The notes: a model not told the origin generated them from the sequence alone. A DNA stretch of 64,000 nt from Comamonas resistens (GCF_030064165.1 NZ_CP125947.1:4092001-4156000); one strand, 5' to 3'. Shown: positions 46,904-55,850, counted from the first letter of the stretch. Numbers and translations are program-made.

Positions 46904-47224
46904 ATGAACCGCACGCCCGTCCTGTTCGCTCTCGCTGTGCTCGTACTGGCCGGTTGCGGCCAGCACGAAGCGCCTTCGGTCGATGCGCTGTCGGCCGATC
47001 CGGTGCGGCTGTGCTTGCTCAAGGCGCAGTGCCGCACGGGCCAGCATGACGGCGCGTTGTGCGCGCAGGTGGCTCAGGCCGATCTGCGCCGCTTTCTCTC
47101 CGGCAAGGCCGGTGCCGACGAATACCGGACGCTGGCCGACCTGCCGCCGATTCCGCCTAGCTTTGATGAACCCACTGACAGCGCCGAGGCGGTGGCCTTG
47201 TCCGGGCAGGAGGACTTGCCATGA
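46904..47224 (+). CDS. trbK: TrbK/EexN-like entry-exclusion lipoprotein
   Basis: The 106-residue lipoprotein has lipobox LAGC-G (Cys18) and an EexN-like core (SADPVRLCLLKAQCRTG and CAQVAQADLRRFL). The place between trbJ and trbL is that of trbK in RP4-type systems. It overlaps trbL by 4 bp. A second EexN-type protein is at 39016. Confidence 0.82.
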   Translation: MNRTPVLFALAVLVLAGCGQHEAPSVDALSADPVRLCLLKAQCRTGQHDGALCAQVAQADLRRFLSGKAGADEYRTLADLPPIPPSFDEPTDSAEAVALSGQEDLP

Positions 47225-48570
47225 ACGACGTTTCGGTCATCGACCGCTTCCTCGATGTATTCTCGCGCTACGTCGACTCGGGCTTTGGGCTGCTGCAGGG
47301 CGAAGTGGCATTCCTCACGGCCACGCTGATCGTCATCGACATGACGATCGCCGGACTGTTCTGGGCGATGGGCCATGCCACCGGCCAGGGCGAGGACGTG
47401 ATCGCCAAGCTGATCCGCAAGGTGCTGTACGTGGGCGCCTTCGCCTACATCATCGGCAACTTCAACTGGCTGGCTGGCATCGTGTTCCGCTCGTTCGCCG
47501 GCCTGGGCCTGACGGCCAGCGGCTCGACCCTGAGCATGGAGAACTTCCTGCAACCGGGCAGGCTGGCCAAGGTCGGCATCGACGCCGGGGCACCGATCCT
47601 CAAACAGATCGGCGACATGGCGGGCTTTCCCGAGGTGTTCGTGAACATCACGCCCATCGTCGTGATGTTCCTCTCCTGGCTCATCGTCCTGCTGTGCTTC
47701 TTCGTGCTGGCGATCCAGCTTTTCATCACGCTGATCGAGTTCAAGCTGACCACGCTTGCAGGCTTCGTGCTGGTGCCATTCGCGTTGTGGAACAAGACGG
47801 CATTCCTCGCTGAAAAAGTCTTGGGCAACGTGGTGTCGTCCGGCATCAAGGTGCTGGTGCTCGCCGTCATCGTGGGCATCGGCTCGGGCCTGTTCGCCGA
47901 GTTCCAGGTGCATCCCGCCGAGCCGTCCATCGACCATGCGGTGGTCATCATGCTGGCTTCTTTGACGCTGCTGGCGCTGGGCATCTTCGGGCCGGGCATT
48001 GCGACCGGGCTGGTGTCTGGCGGCCCGCAGCTCGGCGCGGGCGCGATGGCCGGTGCCGCATTGGGCGCGGCCGGCGCTGCGGTTGCCGTGGGCGCCGCAG
48101 CCACGGGCGTCGGCGGCGCTGTCGCTGCCGGCGCGCGCATGGCCCCGGCTGCGGCCAAGCTGGCCGGCAGCGGTGCGCGTGCCGCTACCGGGGCCGCCAG
48201 CAGCGCGAAGTCGGCGTTCCAGGCTGGCTCCGCGTCCGCTGGCGGTGGCCTCAAAGGCGCTGCCGCCGGCGTGGGCAATGTCGCCAAGACTGGCGCGCAG
48301 GCCGCCGGGCAGAAGGTGGCCGATGGCGCGCGCTCGATGAAGGAGCGTGTCGCCGCCGCCTTCCGGCCTGATGACGCCGCCGCGTCTGACGGCTCGCAGG
48401 GCGCGGCCGATTCCGCAACACCAGCCGCCGCCGAGCAGCCCGCCTGGGCCAAGCGCCTGCATCGCAGGCAGCAACTCACCCATGCCGCGACGACCGCCGC
48501 CCACACGCTGCGCGGTGGTGATGGCGGCAGCTCCAGCCAAGGGCCGAGCTTGCGCAACTCCGACGAATGA
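47221..48570 (+). CDS. trbL: TrbL (VirB6-like) membrane protein
   Basis: A 449-residue protein with about six helices in the first 290 residues and a Gly/Ala-rich, low-complexity tail, typical of TrbL. LTTLAGFVLVPFALWNKTAF is a conserved piece. It forms part of the inner-membrane channel for DNA. The start is inside the trbK stop. Confidence 0.92.
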   Translation: MNDVSVIDRFLDVFSRYVDSGFGLLQGEVAFLTATLIVIDMTIAGLFWAMGHATGQGEDVIAKLIRKVLYVGAFAYIIGNFNWLAGIVFRSFAGLGLTASGSTLSMENFLQPGRLAKVGIDAGAPILKQIGDMAGFPEVFVNITPIVVMFLSWLIVLLCFFVLAIQLFITLIEFKLTTLAGFVLVPFALWNKTAFLAEKVLGNVVSSGIKVLVLAVIVGIGSGLFAEFQVHPAEPSIDHAVVIMLASLTLLALGIFGPGIATGLVSGGPQLGAGAMAGAALGAAGAAVAVGAAATGVGGAVAAGARMAPAAAKLAGSGARAATGAASSAKSAFQAGSASAGGGLKGAAAGVGNVAKTGAQAAGQKVADGARSMKERVAAAFRPDDAAASDGSQGAADSATPAAAEQPAWAKRLHRRQQLTHAATTAAHTLRGGDGGSSSQGPSLRNSDE

Positions 48571-48600
48571 CCCGCTTCCTGATCCTCAAGGAGAACCCCT

Positions 48601-49305
48601 ATGCGATTCAAAAGACCCCAGGTGCGCTATGCCGACACGCCGCAGCCCGCCACGCCGTACCAAGCCGCCGGCCAGGTGTGGGACGAGCGCATCGGCTCGC
48701 CGCGCGTGCAGGCGAAGAACTGGCGCTTGATGGCCTTCGGCTGCCTTGCGCTCGCGCTGCTGATGGCCGGTGGCCTGGTCTGGCGCTCGGCGCAGTCCAT
48801 CGTGACGCCCTATGTGATCGAGGTCGATCAGGCTGGGCAGGTGCGTACCGTGGGCGAAGCCGCCACGCCGTACCGGCCCAGCGATGCCCAGATCGCGTAT
48901 CACCTGGGCCGCTTCATCGGCCTGGTGCGCTCGCTGTCGATTGATCCCATCGTCGTCCGCCAGAACTGGCTCGATGCATACAACTACACCACCGATAAGG
49001 GCGCCGTGGTGCTCAACGACTACGCCCGCGTGAACGATCCGTTCGCGCGCATCGGCAAGGAGTCAGTGACGGTGCAGATCACCAGCGTGACCCGTGCCAG
49101 CGACACGTCTTTCAACGTGCGCTGGACGGAAACGCGCTACGTCAACGGCGCACTGGATCGCACCGAACGCTGGAACGCAGTGATTTCCATAGTGCAGCAG
49201 ACCCCGCGTACCGAGCAGCGCCTGCGCAAGAACCCCTTGGGCATCTACGTCAACGGACTGTCGTGGAGCCGCGAACTCGATTCATCCGAAGGAGCCAAGC
49301 CATGA
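48601..49305 (+). CDS. trbF: TrbF (VirB8-like) assembly protein
   Basis: The 234-residue bitopic protein has one helix (about 40-62) and a periplasmic NTF2-like domain (YHLGRFIGLVRSLSIDPIVV; WNAVISIVQQTPRT). It is a scaffold of the type IV secretion channel. The preceding gap of 30 bp has AAGGAG before the start. Its stop overlaps trbG. Confidence 0.93.
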   Translation: MRFKRPQVRYADTPQPATPYQAAGQVWDERIGSPRVQAKNWRLMAFGCLALALLMAGGLVWRSAQSIVTPYVIEVDQAGQVRTVGEAATPYRPSDAQIAYHLGRFIGLVRSLSIDPIVVRQNWLDAYNYTTDKGAVVLNDYARVNDPFARIGKESVTVQITSVTRASDTSFNVRWTETRYVNGALDRTERWNAVISIVQQTPRTEQRLRKNPLGIYVNGLSWSRELDSSEGAKP

Positions 49306-50315
49306 ATCCGCTTTTCCGTAAATCCGCCTTGCCGCTGATCTTGCTGGCATCCAGCGTCTTGCTCTCGGGCTGCGCCACGCAGGGCAAGCCGCCGCCGGCC
49401 ATCTCGCTCGACGAGCCCGTGCAGGCCCAGCCGCTGCCCGAGGCGCCGAAGCCGGTGGAGGTCGTGACCGTGCCCGAGGTGTTGCCGATGCCGGCGCAGA
49501 TGAAACCCGTGCCCAAGGCCGATGACGCCAAGCCTGCGGCGGAGCCCGCCGACGAAACCGTGCGCGTGGCCCGTGCCAATGCCGAGGCGCGCATTGCGCC
49601 CACGCGCGAGGGCTATGTCAATGCGATTCAGATCTGGCCCTTCACCGATGGCGCGCTGTATCAGGTCTACGCGGCCGTGGGCCGCGTGACCGTGATTGCG
49701 CTCCAGCCCGGCGAGGAACTAGTGACGGTCGCCGCCGGGGACACGGTGCGCTGGATCGTGGGCGACACATCGAGCGGCAGCGGTGAGGCGTTGCGCGTCA
49801 ATGTGATGGTCAAGCCGATCCGCTCGGGCCTGAAGACCAACCTCGTCATCACGACCAGCCGCAGGACGTACCTGCTGGAGCTGACCTCGACCGAGAAGAC
49901 CTGGATGGCGTCGGTGTCCTGGGAGTACCCCAAGGACAAGATGCTGGCCTTGCAGCGCCAGGCGCAGGCGGCCAGCGCTGCGGCGCCGGTCGATGCGGGC
50001 CTGTCGCTGGAGAAGATCCGCTTCCGCTATGCGGTCAGCGGCAGCAATCCGCCGTGGAAGCCGCTGCGCGCCTTCGATGACGGCGAGAAGGTCTACATCC
50101 AGTTCCCGCCGGGCATCGCCCAAGGCGAGCTGCCGCCGCTGTTCGTGATCGGCGCGCAGGGCGACGGCCAGCTCGTCAACTACCGATTCCGTCCGCCGTA
50201 CTACATCGTGGATCGGCTGTTCGGCGCGGCGGAGCTGCGCCTCGGTGGTGACAAAGGCGACGTGGTGCGCATCGAGCGCACCGATGGGGTTTCGGGTGGC
50301 ACGCGGAGGAACTGA
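49302..50315 (+). CDS. trbG: TrbG (VirB9-like) channel protein
   Basis: A 337-residue periplasmic/outer-membrane protein with lipobox-like LLSGC near 21 in the signal region, a Pro-rich linker and a VirB9 domain (IQIWPFTDGALYQVYAAVGR; FRYAVSGSN; PPYYIVDRLF). It builds the outer-membrane core with TrbI. The start at 49302 fits the ATGA overlap with trbF. Confidence 0.93.
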   Translation: MNPLFRKSALPLILLASSVLLSGCATQGKPPPAISLDEPVQAQPLPEAPKPVEVVTVPEVLPMPAQMKPVPKADDAKPAAEPADETVRVARANAEARIAPTREGYVNAIQIWPFTDGALYQVYAAVGRVTVIALQPGEELVTVAAGDTVRWIVGDTSSGSGEALRVNVMVKPIRSGLKTNLVITTSRRTYLLELTSTEKTWMASVSWEYPKDKMLALQRQAQAASAAAPVDAGLSLEKIRFRYAVSGSNPPWKPLRAFDDGEKVYIQFPPGIAQGELPPLFVIGAQGDGQLVNYRFRPPYYIVDRLFGAAELRLGGDKGDVVRIERTDGVSGGTRRN

Positions 50316-50317
50316 CC

Positions 50318-51577
50318 ATGAGCCAGGACGACATTTCTGACCATGCAGCGCCTGCGGTGGGCAAGGTCGCGCCCGAGGCGGTGGGGCTGCGCGCGCAGCC
50401 GCGCCCGGTTACGCGCCTGAACCGGCGCACGCTGGCCATCCTCACCGGCGGCCTGTCGGTCGCGGTACTCGGGGCGACGATCTGGTCATTGCAGCCGCAT
50501 CGGCGTGGTGCTGGCGAGCAGACCGAGCTTTACAACGTGGATCGCGTGTCCAAGTCCGAAGGGCTGGACGGCCTGCCATCGGACTATTCCAAGCTGCCGC
50601 CGAAGGTGCCGGAGCTGGGGCCGCCGTTGCCGGGCGACCTTGGGCCGGCCATCGTGAAGTCGCAGCAACCTGTGACACCGGCCTATGCGCCTCCGGGCCA
50701 CGACCCGGAGGATGCACGGCGCAAGGAAGCCGAGGCCGCAGCGGCCTCGACGGTGTTCTTCCGCTCGGGCCAGCAGGGCAAGGCCGCAGCGCCTGCCGCT
50801 ACGGCTGCGCCGGGCAGCGCCTTGGCGGGCTTGGACCCGCTCGCCGCTGGGCCGGCCTCGACGGCGGCTCAGCCTTCCGACCCGACCGCCGTGCAGAACC
50901 GGCAAGACCAGAAAGAGGCTTTCCTGAAAGGCGGTTCTACGGAAACCCGTAATTCCGGCCATCTGCAAATGCCAGCCTCGCCGTACCAGGTGATGGCCGG
51001 AACGGTGATCGCGGGCGCGCTGGTGACGGGCATCAAGTCCGACCTGCCGGGCGACGTGATCGGCACGGTGACGGAGCCGGTCTACGACTCGGCCACGGGC
51101 AAGTTCCTGTTGATCCCGCAGGGATCGCGCATCCTGGGCAAGTACAACAGCCAGGTCAGCTACGGGCAGAGCCGCGTGCAGGTGGTGTGGAACCGGATCA
51201 TTCTGCCCGACACGTCTTCGCTGAAGCTCGACAACCTTGCGGGCACTGACCCGGCCGGCTATGCCGGCCTGGAGGATGGTGTCGATTGGCATTGGGATCG
51301 GGTCTTTGCCGGCGCGGCGCTGACCACGCTGCTGGGCGTGGGTTCCGAGCTGGCCGCGCCGGAGAACCGGCAGGACGGCAATCGCATCGTGATCGCCGGG
51401 CGCGACAGCGCACAGGACAGCATCAATCAGGTCGGGCAGGAGATGACCCGGCGCAACATGAACATCCAGCCGACGCTGACTGAACGGCCGGGCCTGCCGG
51501 TTCGCATCATCGTCAACCGCGACCTGGTGCTTCGGCCGTACCAACCGCTGTTCTTCAATCGGGGAACAATGCGATGA
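50318..51577 (+). CDS. trbI: TrbI (VirB10-like) core channel protein
   Basis: This 419-residue protein spans the cell envelope: one inner-membrane helix (about 42-62), a Pro/Ala-rich linker and the VirB10 barrel domain (VMAGTVIAGALVTGIKSDLP; IPQGSRILGKYNSQVSYGQ; VNRDLVLRPYQP). It closes the core complex with TrbG. It begins 2 bp after trbG and overlaps the next gene. Confidence 0.94.
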   Translation: MSQDDISDHAAPAVGKVAPEAVGLRAQPRPVTRLNRRTLAILTGGLSVAVLGATIWSLQPHRRGAGEQTELYNVDRVSKSEGLDGLPSDYSKLPPKVPELGPPLPGDLGPAIVKSQQPVTPAYAPPGHDPEDARRKEAEAAAASTVFFRSGQQGKAAAPAATAAPGSALAGLDPLAAGPASTAAQPSDPTAVQNRQDQKEAFLKGGSTETRNSGHLQMPASPYQVMAGTVIAGALVTGIKSDLPGDVIGTVTEPVYDSATGKFLLIPQGSRILGKYNSQVSYGQSRVQVVWNRIILPDTSSLKLDNLAGTDPAGYAGLEDGVDWHWDRVFAGAALTTLLGVGSELAAPENRQDGNRIVIAGRDSAQDSINQVGQEMTRRNMNIQPTLTERPGLPVRIIVNRDLVLRPYQPLFFNRGTMR

Positions 51578-51801
51578 GCACGGCCAAGAAGCTGCGGCTC
51601 GGTCCGCTCCCGAAGACGGAAAGCATCAAGCTGACCTTCGCGTGCCCGGCCAGCCTGAAGGCCGACCTCGATCGCTACGCCGCGCTGCACGCGCAGGCGT
51701 ATGGCGAGGCCGTAGACGCGGCGATGTTGATCCCGCACATGCTGGAGGCATTCATGGCTGGGGATCGGGGATTCAAAACAACCAGCAGGAACCGCTCTTA
51801 G
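51574..51801 (+). CDS. DUF2274 small protein
   Basis: A 75-residue protein with the DUF2274 pattern KLRLGPLPKTESIKLTFACP, and a helical part RYAALHAQAYGE. It usually follows trbI as last gene of these ICE transfer operons. Function is not known; it may be a regulator with a ribbon-helix-helix-like fold. Confidence 0.83.
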   Translation: MSTAKKLRLGPLPKTESIKLTFACPASLKADLDRYAALHAQAYGEAVDAAMLIPHMLEAFMAGDRGFKTTSRNRS

Positions 51802-51970
51802 CGGCCAGTCCATGATGACCTCTTTCGTTGGTTCTGTCTGAAACCGCGTAAGTGCACCTCGTGCACCCGGACAGTGCTTCGAGTGGGACCAAAAGCTCTT
51901 ACATTGCGCTTTGGAATGCATGCACTAATGTGCCGCCCCAAGAGAAACAGTCGGTGTATGTCGAACTTCC

Positions 51971-52168
51971 TTACTTTCTTGCTTTCATCGGGCAAGTGTT
52001 CATTCCTACAAGAGAGTACAGCGGGCAAAAGCGTACTACCCCCGTCAGTAGCGGGATGACGCCCAGCCAGCCCCACCAGCCCACGGTGCCCGTGGCGGCC
52101 AGCGCGATGAGGACGAGGCCGATGACGATGCGAAGGATGCGGTCCACGCCGCCGACGTTGAATTTCAT
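51971..52168 (-). CDS. DUF2892 (YgaP-like membrane domain) protein
   Basis: A 65-residue protein starting MKFNVGGVDRILRIVIGLVL with two helices and CPLY, the DUF2892 pattern. The C-terminal ends TCPMKARK. It is found with YgaP-type rhodaneses in sulfur metabolism, and here lies beside one on the same strand. Confidence 0.85.
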   Translation of the reverse strand: MKFNVGGVDRILRIVIGLVLIALAATGTVGWWGWLGVIPLLTGVVRFCPLYSLVGMNTCPMKARK

Positions 52169-52238
52169 GGTTTCTCCTGGGTCAGTCAAACAAGAAAACA
52201 AAGCGTGGCAGGGCGAAGTGCCACTGCCCGTGGCAACT

Positions 52239-52766
52239 TCATCCTGCCAGCGCGTTGCGGTTCCAGGGCATGCGCATCAGCACGCGGGCCAGCCCGCAGA
52301 ACCCCGAGGCCCCGGCGAAAACAAGTCCCGCTCCAACGAAGCCCGAGAGCGCATGGAACCAGGGCGATACCGTGGCCCCGAGCACGGTCCCGAGCACGAT
52401 CAAGGACCCCGCTGCAATCTGCACCTGCCGCTGCAGCTCCAGCGGCTGCGAGGCGTCGGCCACGACGGGCAGCCCCGCCTTTTTCCAGGCGTCCAGCCCG
52501 CCTTCGAGCACGTAGGCATCACAGGCCGTGCAGGCCCCCAGCACCGACGCATTCACCCGCGTCCGGTTGCCCGAGCGGCAATGGAAGATGACGGCTGGCG
52601 CGCCGTCGAGCGGCAGGCCGCCGCTTCGCAGGCGGTCCATGGGCACATGGCATGCCGTGGCGATGCGTTCGCGGGCGTGTTCGTTCGCTGCACGGATGTC
52701 CACTAGGACGGCACCCTGATTCACGAGTTCGCTGGCGGCTTGGGGCGAGATGGATTTCAGGGACAT
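52239..52766 (-). CDS. YgaP-like rhodanese with membrane tail
   Basis: The 175-residue protein has a rhodanese domain with the active loop HCRSGNRT (Cys near 75) and a C-terminal membrane pair (about 118-160). YgaP moves sulfane sulfur and can carry persulfide. It lies next to the repressor and DUF2892 genes, so it probably belongs to a sulfide/persulfide response unit. Confidence 0.87.
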   Translation of the reverse strand: MSLKSISPQAASELVNQGAVLVDIRAANEHARERIATACHVPMDRLRSGGLPLDGAPAVIFHCRSGNRTRVNASVLGACTACDAYVLEGGLDAWKKAGLPVVADASQPLELQRQVQIAAGSLIVLGTVLGATVSPWFHALSGFVGAGLVFAGASGFCGLARVLMRMPWNRNALAG

Positions 52767-52785
52767 GGGGGCCTCCGGTGGCGGG

Positions 52786-53097
52786 TCATGGGCAGAAGAT
52801 GGTCTTGAGCGTGGCGATGAGCTTGGCCACGTCCGGGTTTTCAATGCGGTAGTGCAGCGTCTGTGACTCGCGCCGGTAGGCCACCAGGCCTTCCTCGCGC
52901 ATCTTGGCCAAGTGCTGGGACAGGGCGGACTGGCTCAGGGCCACGTGGTCGAGCAAAGCGCCGACCGTCATCTCGCCGTGCTCGATCAGCAGGCAAAGGA
53001 CGAGCAGGCGGTGCTCATTGCCGACCGCTCGCAGCATGGCCGCGGCCCTGGCCGCACTGTCCTGCAAAAACGACTGGTCTTTCTGGCTGGGCGTCAT
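52786..53097 (-). CDS. bigR: ArsR-family persulfide sensor (BigR/SqrR-like)
   Basis: This 103-residue repressor has a winged helix (LSQSALSQHLAKMREEGLV). Two Cys lie at 35 (LVLCLL) and 102 (IFCP), the pair that forms a polysulfide bridge in BigR and SqrR. Metal-sensing ArsR motifs are lacking. It is divergent from the persulfide dioxygenase gene, with an AT-rich operator region between them. Confidence 0.85.
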   Translation of the reverse strand: MTPSQKDQSFLQDSAARAAAMLRAVGNEHRLLVLCLLIEHGEMTVGALLDHVALSQSALSQHLAKMREEGLVAYRRESQTLHYRIENPDVAKLIATLKTIFCP

Positions 53098-53123
53098 GGT
53101 GATTTGTATTTCATTATTTTCTA

Positions 53124-53140
53124 ATTTAGCATAAACTAAT
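53124..53140. promoter_or_regulatory. candidate BigR operator in divergent promoter
   Basis: ATTTAGCATAAACTAAT is an imperfect inverted repeat (TTAG/CTAA arms) in an 82-bp AT-rich gap within otherwise GC-rich DNA, between the repressor and the dioxygenase genes. Confidence 0.5.
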
Positions 53141-53179
53141 AAATAGTCAAAACACCCCTTCCAAGGCAGGACACTCCCT

Positions 53180-54049
53180 ATGCGATCCGCTGCTCAGATC
53201 CAGGCTTTCTTCGACGAGGCCACGAACACCGTGACCTATCTGGTGTCCGATCCCGTGACGCGGCAGGCGGCCGTGATCGACCCCGTGCTCGACTACGACC
53301 ACCGCAGCGGCAAGGTGTCGACCGCATCAGCCGACCAAGTGCTGGCCGCGGCGGCTGCCCAGGCGCTGGAGGTGGCCTGGATCCTGGAGACCCACGCCCA
53401 TGCGGACCACCTGAGCGCGGCGCCTTACTTGAAGGCACGCACCGGCGCCCGGGTGGCCATTGGGGAACACATCTGCGATGTGCAAACCATCTTCCGGCCG
53501 GTGTTCAACCTGGACGACGTGTCCGGCGATGGCGTCGAGTTCGACCGCCTGCTGCGCGACGGCGAGACCTTCAACATCGGCGACCTGAAGGTAGACGTGC
53601 TGCACACCCCGGGCCACACGCCCGCCTGCGTGTCCTACCGCATCGGCGATGCGGTGTTCGTGGGCGACACCTTGTTCATGCCGGACTACGGCACCGCGCG
53701 CGCCGACTTCCCCGGTGGCAGCGCCCACACCTTGTACCAGTCGATCCAGAAGCTGCTCGCGCTGCCACCCGCCACGCGGCTGTTCATGTGCCACGACTAC
53801 AAGGCACCCGGCCGCGACAGCTACGCGTGGGAGAGCACGGTCGCCGAAGAGCGTGCGCGCAACGTGCACGTCCACGACGGGGTGGACGCGGACGCGTTCG
53901 TGGCCATGCGCCAGCGCCGGGACGCGACGCTGGCCGCGCCCACGCTGCTGCTGCCGTCGATCCAGGTCAACATCCGCGCAGGCCGCTTGCCCGAAGCCGA
54001 ATCCAACGGCGTGCGCTATCTCAAGATCCCGATGCGTCTGCCCGCATGA
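53180..54049 (+). CDS. ETHE1-like persulfide dioxygenase (metallo-beta-lactamase fold)
   Basis: A 289-residue protein with the metal-binding ETHAHADHLSA, HTPGHTPACV, GDTLF and CHDY motifs of ETHE1/Blh dioxygenases, which oxidise glutathione persulfide to sulfite with one Fe(II). The extra C-terminal part is typical of bacterial Blh-like enzymes. It is likely repressed by the BigR-like protein. Confidence 0.88.
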   Translation: MRSAAQIQAFFDEATNTVTYLVSDPVTRQAAVIDPVLDYDHRSGKVSTASADQVLAAAAAQALEVAWILETHAHADHLSAAPYLKARTGARVAIGEHICDVQTIFRPVFNLDDVSGDGVEFDRLLRDGETFNIGDLKVDVLHTPGHTPACVSYRIGDAVFVGDTLFMPDYGTARADFPGGSAHTLYQSIQKLLALPPATRLFMCHDYKAPGRDSYAWESTVAEERARNVHVHDGVDADAFVAMRQRRDATLAAPTLLLPSIQVNIRAGRLPEAESNGVRYLKIPMRLPA

Positions 54050-54365
54050 CTGCAGGTTCCGTCAGGCAGGTTTCGGCCGCGCAGTGGCTGCACACCACGG
54101 CCCCGCTGTGGAGGCTGCCGCAGGAGGGCGGCGAGCTCGCCGCCATGCTGCAGCCCGCCACGTGGATCGTCCTACTGCGCCTGCTGGCGTTACGGCCCTG
54201 CTGGTCCGCGAGCGTGGCATGGTGTCGCGCTGCCAGGGCTAGGGCTAGGGCTAGGGCTCGACCATACTTTTCTAGCCCGTCGGCGGCAGGTAGTCCGGGT
54301 GAGGTCCGTCTACTCGGTCTTCGACCTGATTTCAACTTGATGTTTCTGCCAATGAGGAGTTTCCG
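54050..54365. other. gap without a recognised gene
   Basis: A 107-codon frame crosses most of this gap but has no known domain and a low-complexity Arg-Ala run caused by the AGGGCT repeat. ATGAGGAG before 54366 gives the next gene a ribosome site. Confidence 0.5.
54235..54258. repeat. (AGGGCT)x4 short tandem repeat
   Basis: Four exact hexamer copies in the gap between the dioxygenase and AhpD-like genes. No function is evident. Confidence 0.8.
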
Positions 54366-54743
54366 ATGATGAATAGCTACAAACAACTGACCAAGGACGT
54401 GACGGCTAATCTGGCGCCCTTGCACAAGGGCGTTCCGCAGGTCATGAAGGGTTTCGGCGATATGGGCAAGGCCGCGATTGCCGATGGAGCGCTGGATGCC
54501 AAGACAAAGGAGTTGATCGCGCTCGCGGTTGGCGTGGCGGCCCGCTGCGACGGCTGCATCGCCTTCCACACCAAGGCGCTTGTCAAGCTGGGCGCTACGG
54601 AAGCCGAAGTGCATGAGACGCTGGGAGTGGCCATCTATATGGGTGGCGGTCCTTCGGCGATGTACGCCTCGAATGCCGTGGCGGCCTTCAACGAGTTCTC
54701 GGCACTGGCCCACAACGCAGTTGCACCGGCTTCGGCGCGGTAG
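54366..54743 (+). CDS. carboxymuconolactone decarboxylase/AhpD-like protein
   Basis: A 125-residue protein with the AhpD core ARCDGCIAFHTKALVKLGAT: a CxxC redox pair and nearby His. Such proteins reduce peroxiredoxins or act as thiol oxidoreductases. The start may be the first or second of two ATGs. Its place in the sulfur block suggests thiol redox work. Confidence 0.85.
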   Translation: MMNSYKQLTKDVTANLAPLHKGVPQVMKGFGDMGKAAIADGALDAKTKELIALAVGVAARCDGCIAFHTKALVKLGATEAEVHETLGVAIYMGGGPSAMYASNAVAAFNEFSALAHNAVAPASAR

Positions 54744-54825
54744 GGTCTCACTGATCTAACCCATCTGGCGCCCTTGTCCTGTGCGGGGCGTCTTCCGTAA
54801 ACCTCTCATACGAAAGATCTCAGCT

Positions 54826-55197
54826 ATGCAAACCACTGATTTCGTTGCTACCGTCTTCGACGGCAAAAGCAACCCCAACAAGGTGACCGTCACCTTCACC
54901 ATGGCGCTCAACGCTCTGCTTAAGGGACACACTGCGACCATCATCCTCATGGTGGAAGCCGTTGAACTGGGCAAGCCGGGTGCAGCCACCGGCATGGACA
55001 TCGGCAAGCCCTTCGAGCCCGTTGCCAGCCTGCTGGACAAGTTCCTGGAAAAGGGCGGGCGGATCGCAATCTGCGGCGCGTGCATGATCCATAACGGCAT
55101 GACGGCGGAACAGATGGACCCACGCTTCAGTGTCATCACAGCACCGGACGTGATTGAACTGCTGATGGGGGCCAAGGGGTCTTTGCAGGTCACCTGA
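54826..55197 (+). CDS. DsrE-family protein
   Basis: The 123-residue protein has the DsrE/YchN-like fold pattern, with ALNALLKGHTATIILMVEAV and the Cys-bearing segment ICGACMIHNGM. DsrE-like proteins carry sulfur or bind persulfide. The start MQTTDF at 54826 is chosen from family length; a longer frame begins at 54781. Confidence 0.8.
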   Translation: MQTTDFVATVFDGKSNPNKVTVTFTMALNALLKGHTATIILMVEAVELGKPGAATGMDIGKPFEPVASLLDKFLEKGGRIAICGACMIHNGMTAEQMDPRFSVITAPDVIELLMGAKGSLQVT

Positions 55198-55535
55198 GTA
55201 GCTGCAGAAAGTCGTGGCCAACGGCGTTCTCACAGCAGAACAAAAAGCGACTGGCGCAGCATCGACGCTTGATCGACTGCCGGTTGCGAACGGCGGCACG
55301 AAGACTGACAACTTTTGCTTTCATGGAATCCCACCGCGCTTTGACAGGCTGTTGACCAATGTTCCCACCGTGCATATCCATGCTGTTTCACGCCTCAGTG
55401 CGCCAGGCATACACAATCCCCAGACTCCTATGTGGCTCCTGGCTCGGGTGCAATGCCTCTTTGCCCTCAGCCTGAATTCGCTCTAAATCCGCGTCAGGAA
55501 TACGTTTTCGCCAGATTGGCCAGAACAAAAATAGC
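55198..55535. other. no gene recognised
   Basis: A 90-codon frame crosses this stretch but has no domain. No repeat, tRNA or insertion-sequence end was seen. Confidence 0.5.
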
Positions 55536-55850
55536 TTGACAGCGGACATTTTTCAAGGCCTGGCTGCCAGCGGCTGGCATACGGCATCCATCAGCATGCG
55601 GCTGGTGACCGAAAGCATTCCGCTGGCCGATGGCGTGATTGGCGGCGGCATGGAAGAGCTGGCCTGGCCCCAACCCACGCGACCCGGCGATGTGCTGCAT
55701 GTGGAGTCGGAGATTGTGGAAATCATCCCCTCCCAATCCAAGCCCAACCGCGCCATGGTGCGTGTGCTCAGCCACACCAAGAACCAGCGCGGAGAGGTAT
55801 TGCAGCGGTTCCGGCCCAAGATGGTCTGCTTCAAGAAACCTGCAGCCTGA
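55536..55850 (+). pseudogene. MaoC-family dehydratase, N-terminus lost
   Basis: The 104 residues match the C-terminal part of a MaoC hydratase: FQGLAASGWHTASISMRLV, then ELAWPQPTRPGDVLHVESEI and a KNQRGEVLQRF segment. The N-terminal third with the catalytic region is missing, and the break falls at or just before TTTTTCAA (55549-55556). It may be cut by insertion of the element to the left. Confidence 0.75.

Larger units (their letters stand above)
1..51801. mobile_element. Tn4371-like integrative and conjugative element (left end outside window, right border approximate)
   Basis: The conjugation genes form two blocks: TraF-type peptidase plus relaxase at the left, and traG-copG-trbB-C-D-E-J-K-L-F-G-I-DUF2274 at the right, with metal cargo between them. 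This trb order with a CopG gene after traG and a LysR gene upstream is, from memory, that of Tn4371-family ICEs in beta- and gammaproteobacteria. Integrase, replication and partition genes would lie left of position 1. No integrase or att repeat was found inside the window, so the right end is given as the last conjugation gene and could extend to about 55.55 kb. Confidence 0.8.

Noticed and set aside
54235..54258. AGGGCT repeats as telomere-like or regulatory DNA
   Set aside because: Only four units in a gap, with no partner structure; no support for function.
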